A stretch of DNA of 64,000 nt from Chloroflexota bacterium (GCA_023459215.1 JAEWVF010000039.1:62001-126000); one strand, 5' to 3'. Positions 17,620 to 25,946 are shown, numbered from the stretch's first letter. Numbers and translations: made by a program. The notes: generated by a model not told the origin, from the letters alone.

Positions 17620-18749
17620 ATATCATTAACAGGAAAATAAAAATCCTTTTTGTTGTTAGTCAATTGGAAATCGGCGGGTTAGAGTTACAAGTTTTAGAAT
17701 TGTGCCGGGGATTGGACAAGAATGTTTATGAAATCTTTCTGTGTAGCGTTTGGCCACATATGTCTTTGTCTGATAAATTCCTAGAAGCAGGGGTGGAAAT
17801 TGTTCCGATTCACAGTGAGTTAAAAAAAGATTTGTTATTTGTTTTTAAATTAAGGGACTTTTTGATTAAAGAAAAGATTGACATTATTCATACCTGGATA
17901 TTTACTGCAAATACAAGAGGAAGAGTATCTGGAATTCTTGCGAAAACTCCCGTTATTATTGGATCTGAAAGAAGCCTAAATAAATTTAAACCAAGTATAT
18001 ATAATATTGTTGATCATATATTGGCAAAATTTTCAGATGTAATGATTGGGAATTCCCAAGCAGTAAAAGACTACATGGTGGGGCAGCAAAAAATACCAGA
18101 TAGTAAATGTAAAGTCATCCATAACGGGGTAGATTCCTCTCGATTTGCACCAACTTATATAAAAAAAGAAGATGCAAAAATTAAATTTTCTTTACCTCCA
18201 TCAAAACTAATAGTTGGCACCGTAGCCAATTTTACTAAATCAAAAGATTATCCTAATTTCTTAAAGGCTGCATCATTAGTTTTAGAAAAAAATTCATCTG
18301 TTCATTTTGTTACGTGTGGAAGCGGGTATTTTGAAATGCAGGCAATCAATATAGCGAAAGAGCTTGGAATAAGCGAAAGCATAACCTTTCTTGGAAAGCA
18401 AACGGTTATTTCTGATGTGTTAGCCACTTTTGATGTTTTTGCGTTGGCTTCGGTCTCGGAAGGTTTTTCTAATGCGATCCTGGAGGCAATGGCTTTTGGT
18501 TTGCCTGTTGTGGTTACTGATGTTGGGGGCGCAAGAGATGTTGTAGTAAATGGAGTTAATGGATTCCTTGTTCCGCCTAAAAATCCCGAATTACTAGCCA
18601 GTAAAATAGAGACACTTCTTGAAGATCAATTAGAAAGGATTCATATGGGGCGCAGGGGTGCAGAAGTGATTCTTGAGAAATTTTCAATAAATAAAATGGT
18701 ATCTACTTATGATGAACTGTATCAAAATTTGCTTCTAAGGAAGTTGTAG
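17616..18749 (+). CDS. Glycosyltransferase family 4
   Basis: 377 aa GT-B enzyme with LFVVSQLEIGGLELQVLELCRGL at the N-terminus (the GG-x-E acceptor-loop pattern), GVDSSRFAP in the middle and SEGFSNAILEAMAFGLPVV as the E-x7-E donor block. The start is a TTG overlapping the previous stop. Typical of GT4 enzymes that add hexoses to a lipid-linked chain; specificity not predictable. Confidence 0.9.
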   Translation: MNIINRKIKILFVVSQLEIGGLELQVLELCRGLDKNVYEIFLCSVWPHMSLSDKFLEAGVEIVPIHSELKKDLLFVFKLRDFLIKEKIDIIHTWIFTANTRGRVSGILAKTPVIIGSERSLNKFKPSIYNIVDHILAKFSDVMIGNSQAVKDYMVGQQKIPDSKCKVIHNGVDSSRFAPTYIKKEDAKIKFSLPPSKLIVGTVANFTKSKDYPNFLKAASLVLEKNSSVHFVTCGSGYFEMQAINIAKELGISESITFLGKQTVISDVLATFDVFALASVSEGFSNAILEAMAFGLPVVVTDVGGARDVVVNGVNGFLVPPKNPELLASKIETLLEDQLERIHMGRRGAEVILEKFSINKMVSTYDELYQNLLLRKL

Positions 18750-18837
18750 CATTTACTATTAGGAATAGGTTTGAATTTTCTCATTCTGGATTTTAGTTCC
18801 AGCATAATAAGCATAAGCTTTCTCAATCGTGGTGAAA

Positions 18838-20103
18838 ATGAATTTTTCAGACGTTTTTGCGCTTCTTACAGCTTTTTATCTTTTTGTATTTTTGATAAGA
18901 AATAATTGGGTTGCATTACCCTTAATTATTTTTGCGAGTCAAATAGAACTCGGTTTTGGTAGATTAATAAATTTGCCGCTGAGTTTTTCGCAACTAATAT
19001 TCATTATTTCTCTTTTTGCTTATTTGCTAGGAAAACTATTCAACAGAGAAAAATCAAAGTATGTTTTTGCCAATATGGATTTTTGGGTTCTTATGTTTTT
19101 AATCTGGATCATCCTTGGCTCAATAGCTTTGCAAAACCTAGATTTTAGTTCAACGGGAATCACAAGACAAATTAGCTTTGTTGTTACCTTCTTTTTTGCT
19201 GCTTTAATATTTAAAGATCACAACGAAATAAGAAAGGCTACCATTCTTTGGGTATTGGTAAGTATTAATTTATTGTTTTTTCAATTTTTTGAAGCAATTA
19301 ATCTGGCGTCAGATATAAGGTTGTATTATGGCAGGAATTCACTCGCATTAGAAATGGCAATTTCAGGCATAATGGCGATGATGCTTGGGTTTGACGAGAA
19401 TAGAAAAAATTTCAAAAGATTCTTTTTCATGTTAGCCTTTTTATTCATGATAGGTATTATTATTAATACATCAAGAGGCGTGTTGATTGCATTTTCAGTT
19501 TCTGCATTTATCTTATTAATAATCCGAGGAGTAAAGGTAAGCAAAATCATTCTATTAGGGCTAATTGGAGTTGCGCTATTTTCCTTAAACTCACTCATTG
19601 AAAATAATTTGTATTCCAATAGTATTGGTCGCTTGCTAAGTACAAATGTAGAAGAAATTGAAAATGAAACCAGGTATGTAATTTGGAGGGCCGGTATGGA
19701 ATTGGCATCCCAAAACCCATGGTTTGGAGTAGGAGTAAATAATTTTCAAGACCAAATATCGATATATGGATGGGAAAATAATATTCGATCACTAACTGGC
19801 GGGAAATCTGCTCACAATATGTTCGTGTCTATTGCTGTAGAATTTGGATTGCCGGGGCTGTTTATTCTTTTGGTTATTATCGCTACTGGATATAAATATA
19901 TATTTCAGAAGATTAAGATGGCGCATCCTGATTTTGCTATAATTTATCCACTCTTGGCCGCGCTATTGGTTTTTACCATTGAAGGTTTTTTTGCCGATAT
20001 TCACCGAATGGCTTCGTTTTGGATGGTGTTTGGCTTATTAAAAAGTGTTCATCGCCTTTCACTCAGTACAATACCCAGAAAGGAAAAAAATGCATCTATT
20101 TAA
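18838..20103 (+). CDS. O-antigen ligase/polymerase family membrane protein (Wzy/WaaL-like)
   Basis: About 420 aa polytopic protein with roughly ten hydrophobic segments and a large extracytoplasmic loop containing NPWFGVGVNNFQDQI and GGKSAHNMFVSIAVEFGLPGLF, the Wzy_C-type region with the conserved His-Asn. It would polymerise or ligate repeat units on the outer face of the membrane. This is notable because the locus also has an ABC exporter (Wzm/Wzt), a system that normally does not need a Wzy polymerase. ATG 18838 is preferred; GTG at 18829 is possible. No Wzx flippase was found in the window. Confidence 0.85.
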   Translation: MNFSDVFALLTAFYLFVFLIRNNWVALPLIIFASQIELGFGRLINLPLSFSQLIFIISLFAYLLGKLFNREKSKYVFANMDFWVLMFLIWIILGSIALQNLDFSSTGITRQISFVVTFFFAALIFKDHNEIRKATILWVLVSINLLFFQFFEAINLASDIRLYYGRNSLALEMAISGIMAMMLGFDENRKNFKRFFFMLAFLFMIGIIINTSRGVLIAFSVSAFILLIIRGVKVSKIILLGLIGVALFSLNSLIENNLYSNSIGRLLSTNVEEIENETRYVIWRAGMELASQNPWFGVGVNNFQDQISIYGWENNIRSLTGGKSAHNMFVSIAVEFGLPGLFILLVIIATGYKYIFQKIKMAHPDFAIIYPLLAALLVFTIEGFFADIHRMASFWMVFGLLKSVHRLSLSTIPRKEKNASI

Positions 20104-21049
20104 GAGTTTATTGCAACGAGACTATTGGCATGAGGAAAGCGGTATTGGACCAAACATTACCCCTGAACGGTTAGGGGGCTACTATCGTGATTTAAGAAAG
20201 AAAACTGAAATGAGCGGCAAAGTTGTTTCTGATTTGGGGGTTCCACTTGCAAAAGTGCAGGGAAAGTTTATGCTTCAACCTGTAACTGTGTGTCAAGTTG
20301 CTTTAGGTTGGCATGAAAGATGGATAGAGGATGTTTCATCTGATCAAGCATTGAATCGGTTTTTATTACTTGCGAATTGGTTGGTAGAAAATTCGGAAGA
20401 TAGAAACATGCTTGGCAGAGTATGGCCAATGCAATACGGTATAGCCACTTATTCACTTTCTCCTGGTTGGATCTCAGCGCTTGTTCAAGGTCAGGCCGTA
20501 TCTGTCTTAGTTCGAGCATATCAGATTACTAAAAGGGATGTTTATTTACAAACGGCCCAAGGAGCTCTTAGGCCATTTATGGTAAACAAACATTTTGGGG
20601 GAGTGGTATCTGAGGGAGAAGACGGGACTATATTTTTTGAAGAGTATCCATCTTTGGAAAAGAACCACGTTTTGAATGGGTTTATTTCATCATTGTGGGG
20701 ATTATATGATTATTATTTAGCAATAAATGATGAATCTATTAAAAATCTTTTCTTAAAAGGTGTAACGAGTTTATTAAATTCTATCAACCTCTTTGACACA
20801 GGGTTTTGGTCTAGGTACTCATTACTAAAACATCGTAATATTTCTAATCTTGCTAGTCCTTACTATCATAAAGCGCATATTTCCCAGCTCATTGCAACTA
20901 ACTACCTTTATAAAAGTCCAATTTTTCTGGAATTCGCTAACAAATGGGAACAATATTTGAAAAATAGAAAAAATTTATATCGAGTCATTTTCGAAAAGGG
21001 CATTTCGCGTATATTTTTTGTTTATAACGAAAAGAAAACTTATTTTTGA
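20090..21049 (+). CDS. D-glucuronyl C5-epimerase family protein
   Basis: About 319 aa with the heparosan/heparan glucuronyl C5-epimerase C-terminal domain (PF06662-like). Diagnostic segments are LEKNHVLNGFISSLWGLYDYY, DTGFWSRYSLLKH and ASPYYHKAHISQLIATNYLY, with the Tyr-rich catalytic (alpha/alpha)6 surface. Family members convert GlcA to IdoA within a polymer. Start chosen at ATG 20090 (AGAAAGGA 6 bp upstream), which overlaps the previous gene by 14 bp; the frame extends upstream to 20045. No export signal is visible, so if active it would work in the cytoplasm on lipid-linked chains. Implies a uronic-acid-containing polymer, in keeping with the wlb genes. Confidence 0.85.
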   Translation: MHLFKSLLQRDYWHEESGIGPNITPERLGGYYRDLRKKTEMSGKVVSDLGVPLAKVQGKFMLQPVTVCQVALGWHERWIEDVSSDQALNRFLLLANWLVENSEDRNMLGRVWPMQYGIATYSLSPGWISALVQGQAVSVLVRAYQITKRDVYLQTAQGALRPFMVNKHFGGVVSEGEDGTIFFEEYPSLEKNHVLNGFISSLWGLYDYYLAINDESIKNLFLKGVTSLLNSINLFDTGFWSRYSLLKHRNISNLASPYYHKAHISQLIATNYLYKSPIFLEFANKWEQYLKNRKNLYRVIFEKGISRIFFVYNEKKTYF

Positions 21050-21076
21050 AAAGTTGACCTGTTGAGCAATATACAC

Positions 21077-21250
21077 TAGGGTGCTGTTGAAATACCTTTG
21101 CTAGAGAAAAAGTGCTTGCAAAATTTTCTCACAACAGGCTCAAAAATGACCAGATTCTGGAGAGAATCTAAAAAAGCACTTTTTCGGAGATTTTCTCCCG
21201 CTTTGGTGAAAAGATTTTTTTCGGGTTGGGACTTTTTCAACAGTCTCCTA
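21077..21250. mobile_element. MITE-like element with TA target duplication
   Basis: A 174-bp non-coding element inside the 545-bp gap between the epimerase and the next GT gene. Ends are TAGG-N3-CTGTTGAAA (21077-21092) and its mirror TTTCAACAG-N3-CCTA (21235-21250), an imperfect terminal inverted repeat flanked by TA, as seen for IS630/mariner-type elements. A second perfect 12-bp inverted repeat lies inside (GAAAAAGTGCTT 21106-21117; AAGCACTTTTTC 21174-21185). No transposase is present. A GGxxxCTGTTGAAAAAG terminus is also common in IS5/IS1182-type elements, so the parent family is uncertain. Confidence 0.6.
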
Positions 21251-21454
21251 TATGTTCAGGCGAGGGTTCAGCAAATGTTTTTGCCGTTTTCTCGGTTTGG
21301 GGTATGGTTTTAGCACTTTTGTACATATAATCTATTCGAATAACAAAGCGCTACCCTATTTCTCTGAAAAAACGAGCCGGTTCAGATATTATTTTTATCC
21401 GAAAGTTTGTAGGTAACGTCAGTTCAGGATAAGAATCCCCAGTTAAATTTTGTA

Positions 21455-21535
21455 GTTTTTCTCGTGCAAAGTCGCAAAGTGCGCAAAGAAAATAAAAAAA
21501 CTTGGCGGTCTTTGCGGCTTTGCGTGAAAAATTTT
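21455..21535. repeat. Dispersed GCAAAG-type palindromic repeat
   Basis: A short tract with GCAAAGTCGCAAAGTGCGCAAAG on one side and CTTTGCGGCTTTGCG on the other, around an AT-rich centre. Read on the minus strand it would translate as FSRKAAKTAK...LCALCDFARE, a pattern seen in many spurious annotated ORFs from environmental bacteria, where it marks a dispersed palindromic intergenic repeat. The apparent 79-aa minus-strand ORF here (21351-21590) is not treated as a gene. The rest of the gap (21251-21454) shows nothing recognisable. Confidence 0.55.
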
Positions 21536-21595
21536 TAGCAAAATCAGGCTCGGCATCTTTATCTCGAGTTCGCGTTAGGTAATAGGACAACTATT

Positions 21596-22585
21596 GTGCG
21601 AGTTCTTTTTGTTACAAACCAATGGCCCAATCAATCCAAATCTTTTGTTTCGCCTTTTGTACACGAAAAGGTTGAAAGTTTACGAGATCTCGGTGTTGAA
21701 GTTGATGTGTTTGATTACCGAGGCTCCTGGAATCCGCTATTTTATTTGCAGGCCATGATTAGCTTGCGCCAAAAGCTAAATAAACAATCCTATGATTTAG
21801 TCTCTTCTCATTTTGGACAATGTGGTTTTATTGCGGTCAGTCAAACTCGTTTACCAGTTGTTGTTCGTTTTGGAGGAAGTGATTTGATAGGGTGGAAAAA
21901 ATCTAATGGAAAAGAGCCTCTTGCAAGCAAATTTTTACGACTGATTAGTCGTTTCGCTGCATTTCGCGCCAGCCAAGTGATTATACCGGGTGAACACATG
22001 GCAGTTCACCTAGGTAGGAAAGACTATAACGTTCTCCCCACAGGAATCAACTTGGATTTGTTTTATCCAATGAATCAAGAAGAATGCCGTCTGAAGCTTG
22101 CACTCCCAATGGATAAAAAATTGGTTCTGTTTGCGGCTGACCCCACAAAGGTACTTAAGCGATTTGATCTTGCTAAAAAGATCGTTGACATTGCCATGAA
22201 ACATCATTCAATTGAATTAATTGTGGCTTCTAAAATACCTCATTCGCAAATGCCTGCCTATATGAACGCATGCGATGTTTTATTACTTACTTCTCAACAT
22301 GAAGGCTCTCCGAATGTTGTCAAAGAAGCATTGGCCTGTAATCTTTCCGTGGTTTCAGTGGACGTGGGGGATGTCCGAACTCGGATTGGCACTGCTAATA
22401 ATTGCAAGGTTTGTGACAAAGACGATCCCAGCGAAATTGCCAAGGCTTTGGTTGATGTTTTAAGTCAGGGGAAAGATTCTCGTTTGAGGAATCTTGTGTT
22501 GGAACTCGATTCTCATAAGACTGCCTTAAAAGAGTTAGAAATTTATCATAAAGCAATCGGCCTAAAAAACAATGAAAAACATTGA
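21596..22585 (+). CDS. Glycosyltransferase family 4
   Basis: 329 aa, short for GT4 but with both halves: FVTNQWPNQSKSFVSPFVHEKVESL at the N-terminus (start loop of exporter-locus GT4 enzymes) and LLTSQHEGSPNVVKEALACNLSVVS as the E-x7-E block. The start is a GTG at 21596 right after the MITE/repeat-containing gap. It overlaps the following acetyltransferase gene by 14 bp. Specificity unknown. Confidence 0.85.
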   Translation: MRVLFVTNQWPNQSKSFVSPFVHEKVESLRDLGVEVDVFDYRGSWNPLFYLQAMISLRQKLNKQSYDLVSSHFGQCGFIAVSQTRLPVVVRFGGSDLIGWKKSNGKEPLASKFLRLISRFAAFRASQVIIPGEHMAVHLGRKDYNVLPTGINLDLFYPMNQEECRLKLALPMDKKLVLFAADPTKVLKRFDLAKKIVDIAMKHHSIELIVASKIPHSQMPAYMNACDVLLLTSQHEGSPNVVKEALACNLSVVSVDVGDVRTRIGTANNCKVCDKDDPSEIAKALVDVLSQGKDSRLRNLVLELDSHKTALKELEIYHKAIGLKNNEKH

Positions 22586-23270
22586 AGCTCCTGAAGTCTC
22601 TTCTCACTATTCTAGTTCGCTTGCCGTTAGCGTGAAGCATTTATCTCCTGAAGATATACCGGAAGTGATTCAAGTTCACCAGCAGGCTTTCCAAGGCTAC
22701 CTGAATACCCAACTTGGCGACCTTTACCTGAAGACCTTTTTTGAGTGGTTTATTTCGGCTAAAAACGCAATATCTTTGGGTGCTTTTGACCAAAAAGAAC
22801 ACATAATTGGTTATGTAGTTGGCGCTCCTCTTGGGTATCGGCTTGATCTTGAAAAAAAATTGATTTTTCCTGCAATTTTAGGCGCTTTATTAAACTTTTG
22901 GATTATTTTTAGCCCTCGCTTTCGCAAAATTGTTCTTGATAGGCTGGGTTTTTATAATAGCAAACGTCAATTAGGTGGGCAGCTTTCGTCACCAATCGAT
23001 GAGATTCCTTCTCCTACTATATCCCTGGTTGGAATCAGTGTATTACCAAGTGCGAGAGGAAATAAAGTAGGTGAGATTTTGATGATGTCTTTTGAGGAGC
23101 AGGCCTTGTTGCAGAATATAAAAGCCATGCGCCTATCAGTCTATCCTGATAATGTTGCAGCGAGAAAATTGTATGAAAGAATGAATTGGAAGGTCTATTA
23201 TCAACTTTCTGATCCTGACAGTGCAATGTATTATTATAAAGTTCTAGCCAGTGAAAACAATGACAAATAG
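22572..23270 (+). CDS. GNAT-family N-acetyltransferase
   Basis: 232 aa. The acetyl-CoA site is the R/Q-x-x-G-x-G/A-like stretch SARGNKVGEILM, followed by LRLSVYPDNVAARKLYERMNWK, typical of GNAT C-termini; the preceding beta-strand is LVGISVLPSA. The N-terminal VIQVHQQAFQGYLNTQLGDLYLKTFFEWF is common to a subfamily found in glycan and secondary-metabolite loci. Likely acetylates an amino sugar or a peptide/lipid partner of the polymer. Overlaps both neighbours slightly. Confidence 0.82.
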   Translation: MKNIEAPEVSSHYSSSLAVSVKHLSPEDIPEVIQVHQQAFQGYLNTQLGDLYLKTFFEWFISAKNAISLGAFDQKEHIIGYVVGAPLGYRLDLEKKLIFPAILGALLNFWIIFSPRFRKIVLDRLGFYNSKRQLGGQLSSPIDEIPSPTISLVGISVLPSARGNKVGEILMMSFEEQALLQNIKAMRLSVYPDNVAARKLYERMNWKVYYQLSDPDSAMYYYKVLASENNDK

Positions 23271-24339
23271 GGGTGAGTGTTTGGCCACATGCTTGTCTGT
23301 TTCGATTATTTTGCCCATCCGCAACGAAGCCGCCTATATCAAAGGTTGCTTGAAGGCTATCTTTGCTCAGGATTATTCAGGGGAACTAGAAATACTTGTT
23401 GTAGATGGGATTTCTACCGATAAAACACGAGAGATAATTCAGGAATTCATCTCTGGGTATCCTCAAACGAATATTCGTTTATTGGATAATCCTGACCAAT
23501 TTATGCCGCCAGGATTTAATCGCGCTTTGCGGCAGGCGCGAGGCGATGTGATTATCATGCTCGGCGGCCATGCTGAAATTGCTCCAGACTATGTTCGCCA
23601 GTGCGTGAATTTGCTGAATGAAACGAAAGCATCCTGTGTGGGTGGCGCGATGGAAACGATTGCCAGAGATACAGTCGGTAAGGTGATTGCCCTGGCGATG
23701 AGTTCACCTTTTGGCGTGGGCGGGGTGGCGTTTCGCACCGGCCAGGAGATGCAGAGGGAAGTTGATACCGCAGTCTTTGCCGCCTACCGACGCGAGGTGT
23801 TCGAGCAAATTGGTGGACTCGATGAAGAATTAATTCGCAACCAGGATGATGAATTTAATTATCGCTTGCGCGCTTATGGTGGGAAGATTTTGTTTTCCCC
23901 GAAAATTCGCTCTCGCTATTACAGCCGCGCCAATCTTGGCTCATTATGGCGACAATATTACCAATACGGCTTCTACAAAGTGCGCGTCCTGCAAAAACAC
24001 CCCCGCCAGATGAGTATCCGACAGTTTGTTCCGCCGCTTTTTGTGTTGGCGCTGCTATTTTCGGCGCTTCTGGCCTTCTTTCCCGCGATTCGTTTTTTAT
24101 CTCTGACTATTCCCGCAGTTTACCTTCTCGCTAATCTCGCTGCCTCTTTTCTGACAACTGTTCGTGCACAGAAATCCAACCAATCGTCATTTACTGTTTA
24201 TCATTCGCTTCTGCCTTTCACTTTTGCCATTCTCCATATCTCCTATGGCCTGGGTTTCCTGCTTGGCCTGTTCAAATTCTGGAATCGATGGGGCGATAAA
24301 ACAGGCAAAGTGCCTGCTTGGGATAATACAATCGCCTGA
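23260..24339 (+). CDS. Glycosyltransferase family 2, ExoA-like, with C-terminal membrane segments
   Basis: About 359 aa. GT2 domain with SIILPIRNEAAYIKGCLKAIFAQDY, LVVDGISTDKTREII and the later NQDDEFNYRLRAYGGKI, the D-D-E-F metal/acceptor block of succinoglycan ExoA-like enzymes. Two to three hydrophobic segments follow (FVPPLFVLALLFSALLAFF, LTIPAVYLLANLAASF, FTFAILHISYGLGFLLGLF). Codon use is AT-rich in the first 80 codons and GC-rich afterwards, so the right edge of the island falls inside this gene. Start is ATG 23260 (GTG 23251 possible), overlapping the previous gene. Confidence 0.88.
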   Translation: MTNRGECLATCLSVSIILPIRNEAAYIKGCLKAIFAQDYSGELEILVVDGISTDKTREIIQEFISGYPQTNIRLLDNPDQFMPPGFNRALRQARGDVIIMLGGHAEIAPDYVRQCVNLLNETKASCVGGAMETIARDTVGKVIALAMSSPFGVGGVAFRTGQEMQREVDTAVFAAYRREVFEQIGGLDEELIRNQDDEFNYRLRAYGGKILFSPKIRSRYYSRANLGSLWRQYYQYGFYKVRVLQKHPRQMSIRQFVPPLFVLALLFSALLAFFPAIRFLSLTIPAVYLLANLAASFLTTVRAQKSNQSSFTVYHSLLPFTFAILHISYGLGFLLGLFKFWNRWGDKTGKVPAWDNTIA

Positions 24340-24440
24340 TCCCATTACCTGGCCGCTATCCGTAAGCCTTAATCCGCCTTTAAACCTGAGGATACATCCA
24401 AGAACTGAACACTGAGTACTGACAAAGTGGGGAAATTCTC

Positions 24441-25946
24441 ATGATTACCGACACGTTTTCCAAACCAAGCTTAATGACCGCACCTGTTGTCCGACCCTGG
24501 CATACCCGCTTCGCCAAACGCGCGCTGGATATTTCCGCTGCCGCGTTCGGCCTGCTGTTGCTCTGGCCGCTCTTTCTGATGGTCGCGCTTCTGATCAAGC
24601 GCGATTCGCCCGGGCCGGTCTTTTTCCGCGGGCCGCGTTTGGGGTTTGGCGGACGGGTGTTCCAGATTCTCAAATTCCGCACCATGCGTGAAGATGTCGA
24701 GAGTTACAAGGGTCCGAAGATTACCGCCAACGGCGATGGGCGCATTACTCCGATTGGCAAGTGGCTGCGCGATACCAAATTGAACGAACTACCGCAACTA
24801 TGGAATGTCTTGATTGGCGAGATGAGCCTGGTCGGGCCGCGCCCGGAAGATCCCGATTTCGCCGCCCACTGGCCGGAGGATGCCCGGCGCGAGATTCTCT
24901 CGGTGCGCCCCGGCGTGACCAGCCCGGCCAGTATCTCCTATCACGATGAAGAAAAGCGGCTCTCCAGCGATAACCTGATGGGCGATTACCTGGAAAAGAT
25001 TGCCCCCGACAAGCTGCGCCTCGACCGTTTGTATGTGCGCCATTACAACCTGATGACCGACCTGGACGCCATCTTCTGGACCCTGATTGTGCTGGTGCCG
25101 CGTATGTCGATCCAGCCCAAGAGCGAAGGCCAGTTGTTCGGCGGGCCGTTTACCCGTCAGATACGCCCGCTGATGAACTGGACGGTGATCGATTTCTTCA
25201 TCGCCCTGTTGGGCGCTGGCGGGGTGGGTCTGGTTTGGCGGTTGTTCCAGCCCCTGCACATTGGTTGGGATCGCGCGATTTGGGTTGCCCTCGGGATCGC
25301 CCTGCTTTTCAGCCTGTTTAATAGTTTGCTGGGCTTGAAGCGGATCGAGTGGTCGCGGGCTGTGCCGGAGGATGCGCTTGGGATTATCTTTTCCGTTATC
25401 CTGGTGATTATTGCCAGCATGCTGGCTGAGATGTACATCTCCGGCCTGAACATTCCGGGCGGCTATCTCATCGCTGCCGGAACGGTAATTGGGATCGGCT
25501 TCCTGGTGGCGCGTTACCGTCTGCGGCTTCTGACCGGTTTGGCCAGCCGCTGGGTACGTTTTCGCCAGAGCGGATTTGGTGTCGGTGAGCGGGTGCTGGT
25601 GGTTGGAGCCGGTTCCGGCGGCGAATTGGTCACCTGGCTATTGCGCCGGCCCGATTTCCAGCGCCTTTTTACGGTGCATGGCTATGTGGATGATGACCCA
25701 TCCAAGCAGGGGATGCATTATGACGGTATCCCGGTGCTGGGCACAACGGCGGACATTCCGGCCTTGGTGAAGCGCGAAGACATCGGCCTGGTAGTTTATG
25801 CAATTAATAAGGTTTTGGCTGTTGACCGCGAGCGCATCCTGGCGGTTTGCCGCCAGGCCGAAACCCGGCTGGTGATTTTATCGGATGTGCTGCGCAGCAT
25901 CGAAACACATTTTATTCCGCAAAATGGAAATGGACATCATGACTGA
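24441..25946 (+). CDS. Sugar phosphate transferase (PGT) fused to a CapD/WbpM-type membrane and Rossmann module, reversed domain order
   Basis: 501 aa. Residues 22-225 are a bacterial sugar transferase (PF02397-like): FAKRALDISAAAFG with one membrane hairpin, FFRGPRLG, KFRTM, LNELPQLWNVLIGEMSLVGPRPED. It would load the first sugar-phosphate onto undecaprenyl phosphate. Residues 245-360 contain about four membrane segments, and 382-490 a Rossmann/CoA-binding-like domain (GERVLVVGAGSGGELVTWLL, VHGYVDDDP, GIPVLGTTADIPALV). In classical WbaP-type enzymes this membrane-plus-Rossmann module is N-terminal to the transferase; here it is C-terminal. The usual Asp-Glu dyad (DELPQ) reads Asn115-Glu116. 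ATG at 24441 has a GTGGGGAAA ribosome site. It overlaps the following dehydratase gene by 8 bp. Confidence 0.88.
   Translation: MITDTFSKPSLMTAPVVRPWHTRFAKRALDISAAAFGLLLLWPLFLMVALLIKRDSPGPVFFRGPRLGFGGRVFQILKFRTMREDVESYKGPKITANGDGRITPIGKWLRDTKLNELPQLWNVLIGEMSLVGPRPEDPDFAAHWPEDARREILSVRPGVTSPASISYHDEEKRLSSDNLMGDYLEKIAPDKLRLDRLYVRHYNLMTDLDAIFWTLIVLVPRMSIQPKSEGQLFGGPFTRQIRPLMNWTVIDFFIALLGAGGVGLVWRLFQPLHIGWDRAIWVALGIALLFSLFNSLLGLKRIEWSRAVPEDALGIIFSVILVIIASMLAEMYISGLNIPGGYLIAAGTVIGIGFLVARYRLRLLTGLASRWVRFRQSGFGVGERVLVVGAGSGGELVTWLLRRPDFQRLFTVHGYVDDDPSKQGMHYDGIPVLGTTADIPALVKREDIGLVVYAINKVLAVDRERILAVCRQAETRLVILSDVLRSIETHFIPQNGNGHHD

Larger units (their letters stand above)
9320..23520. other. AT-rich variable polysaccharide island
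   Basis: A stretch of about 14 kb with clearly lower GC and A/T-biased third positions, set between GC-rich flanks. The left edge is inside wzt, after the Walker B region; the right edge is inside the ExoA-like GT2 gene, around 23480-23560. It contains only glycan-tailoring genes, plus a small MITE-like element and a dispersed repeat at 21.1-21.5 kb. Edges were judged by eye, so they are good to about 100 bp. Confidence 0.85.

Noticed and set aside
21098..21313. 71-aa plus-strand ORF
   Set aside because: Lies over the MITE-like element and has no coding character.
21351..21590. 79-aa minus-strand ORF (MSYYLTRTRDKDAEPDF...)
   Set aside because: It reads through the GCAAAG dispersed repeat and has no ribosome site; the same pattern appears as spurious ORFs in many genomes.
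24340..24440. 100-bp gap with AACTGAACACTGAGTACTG
   Set aside because: Looks like a possible degenerate short repeat, but only one copy is in the window and no structure supports it.
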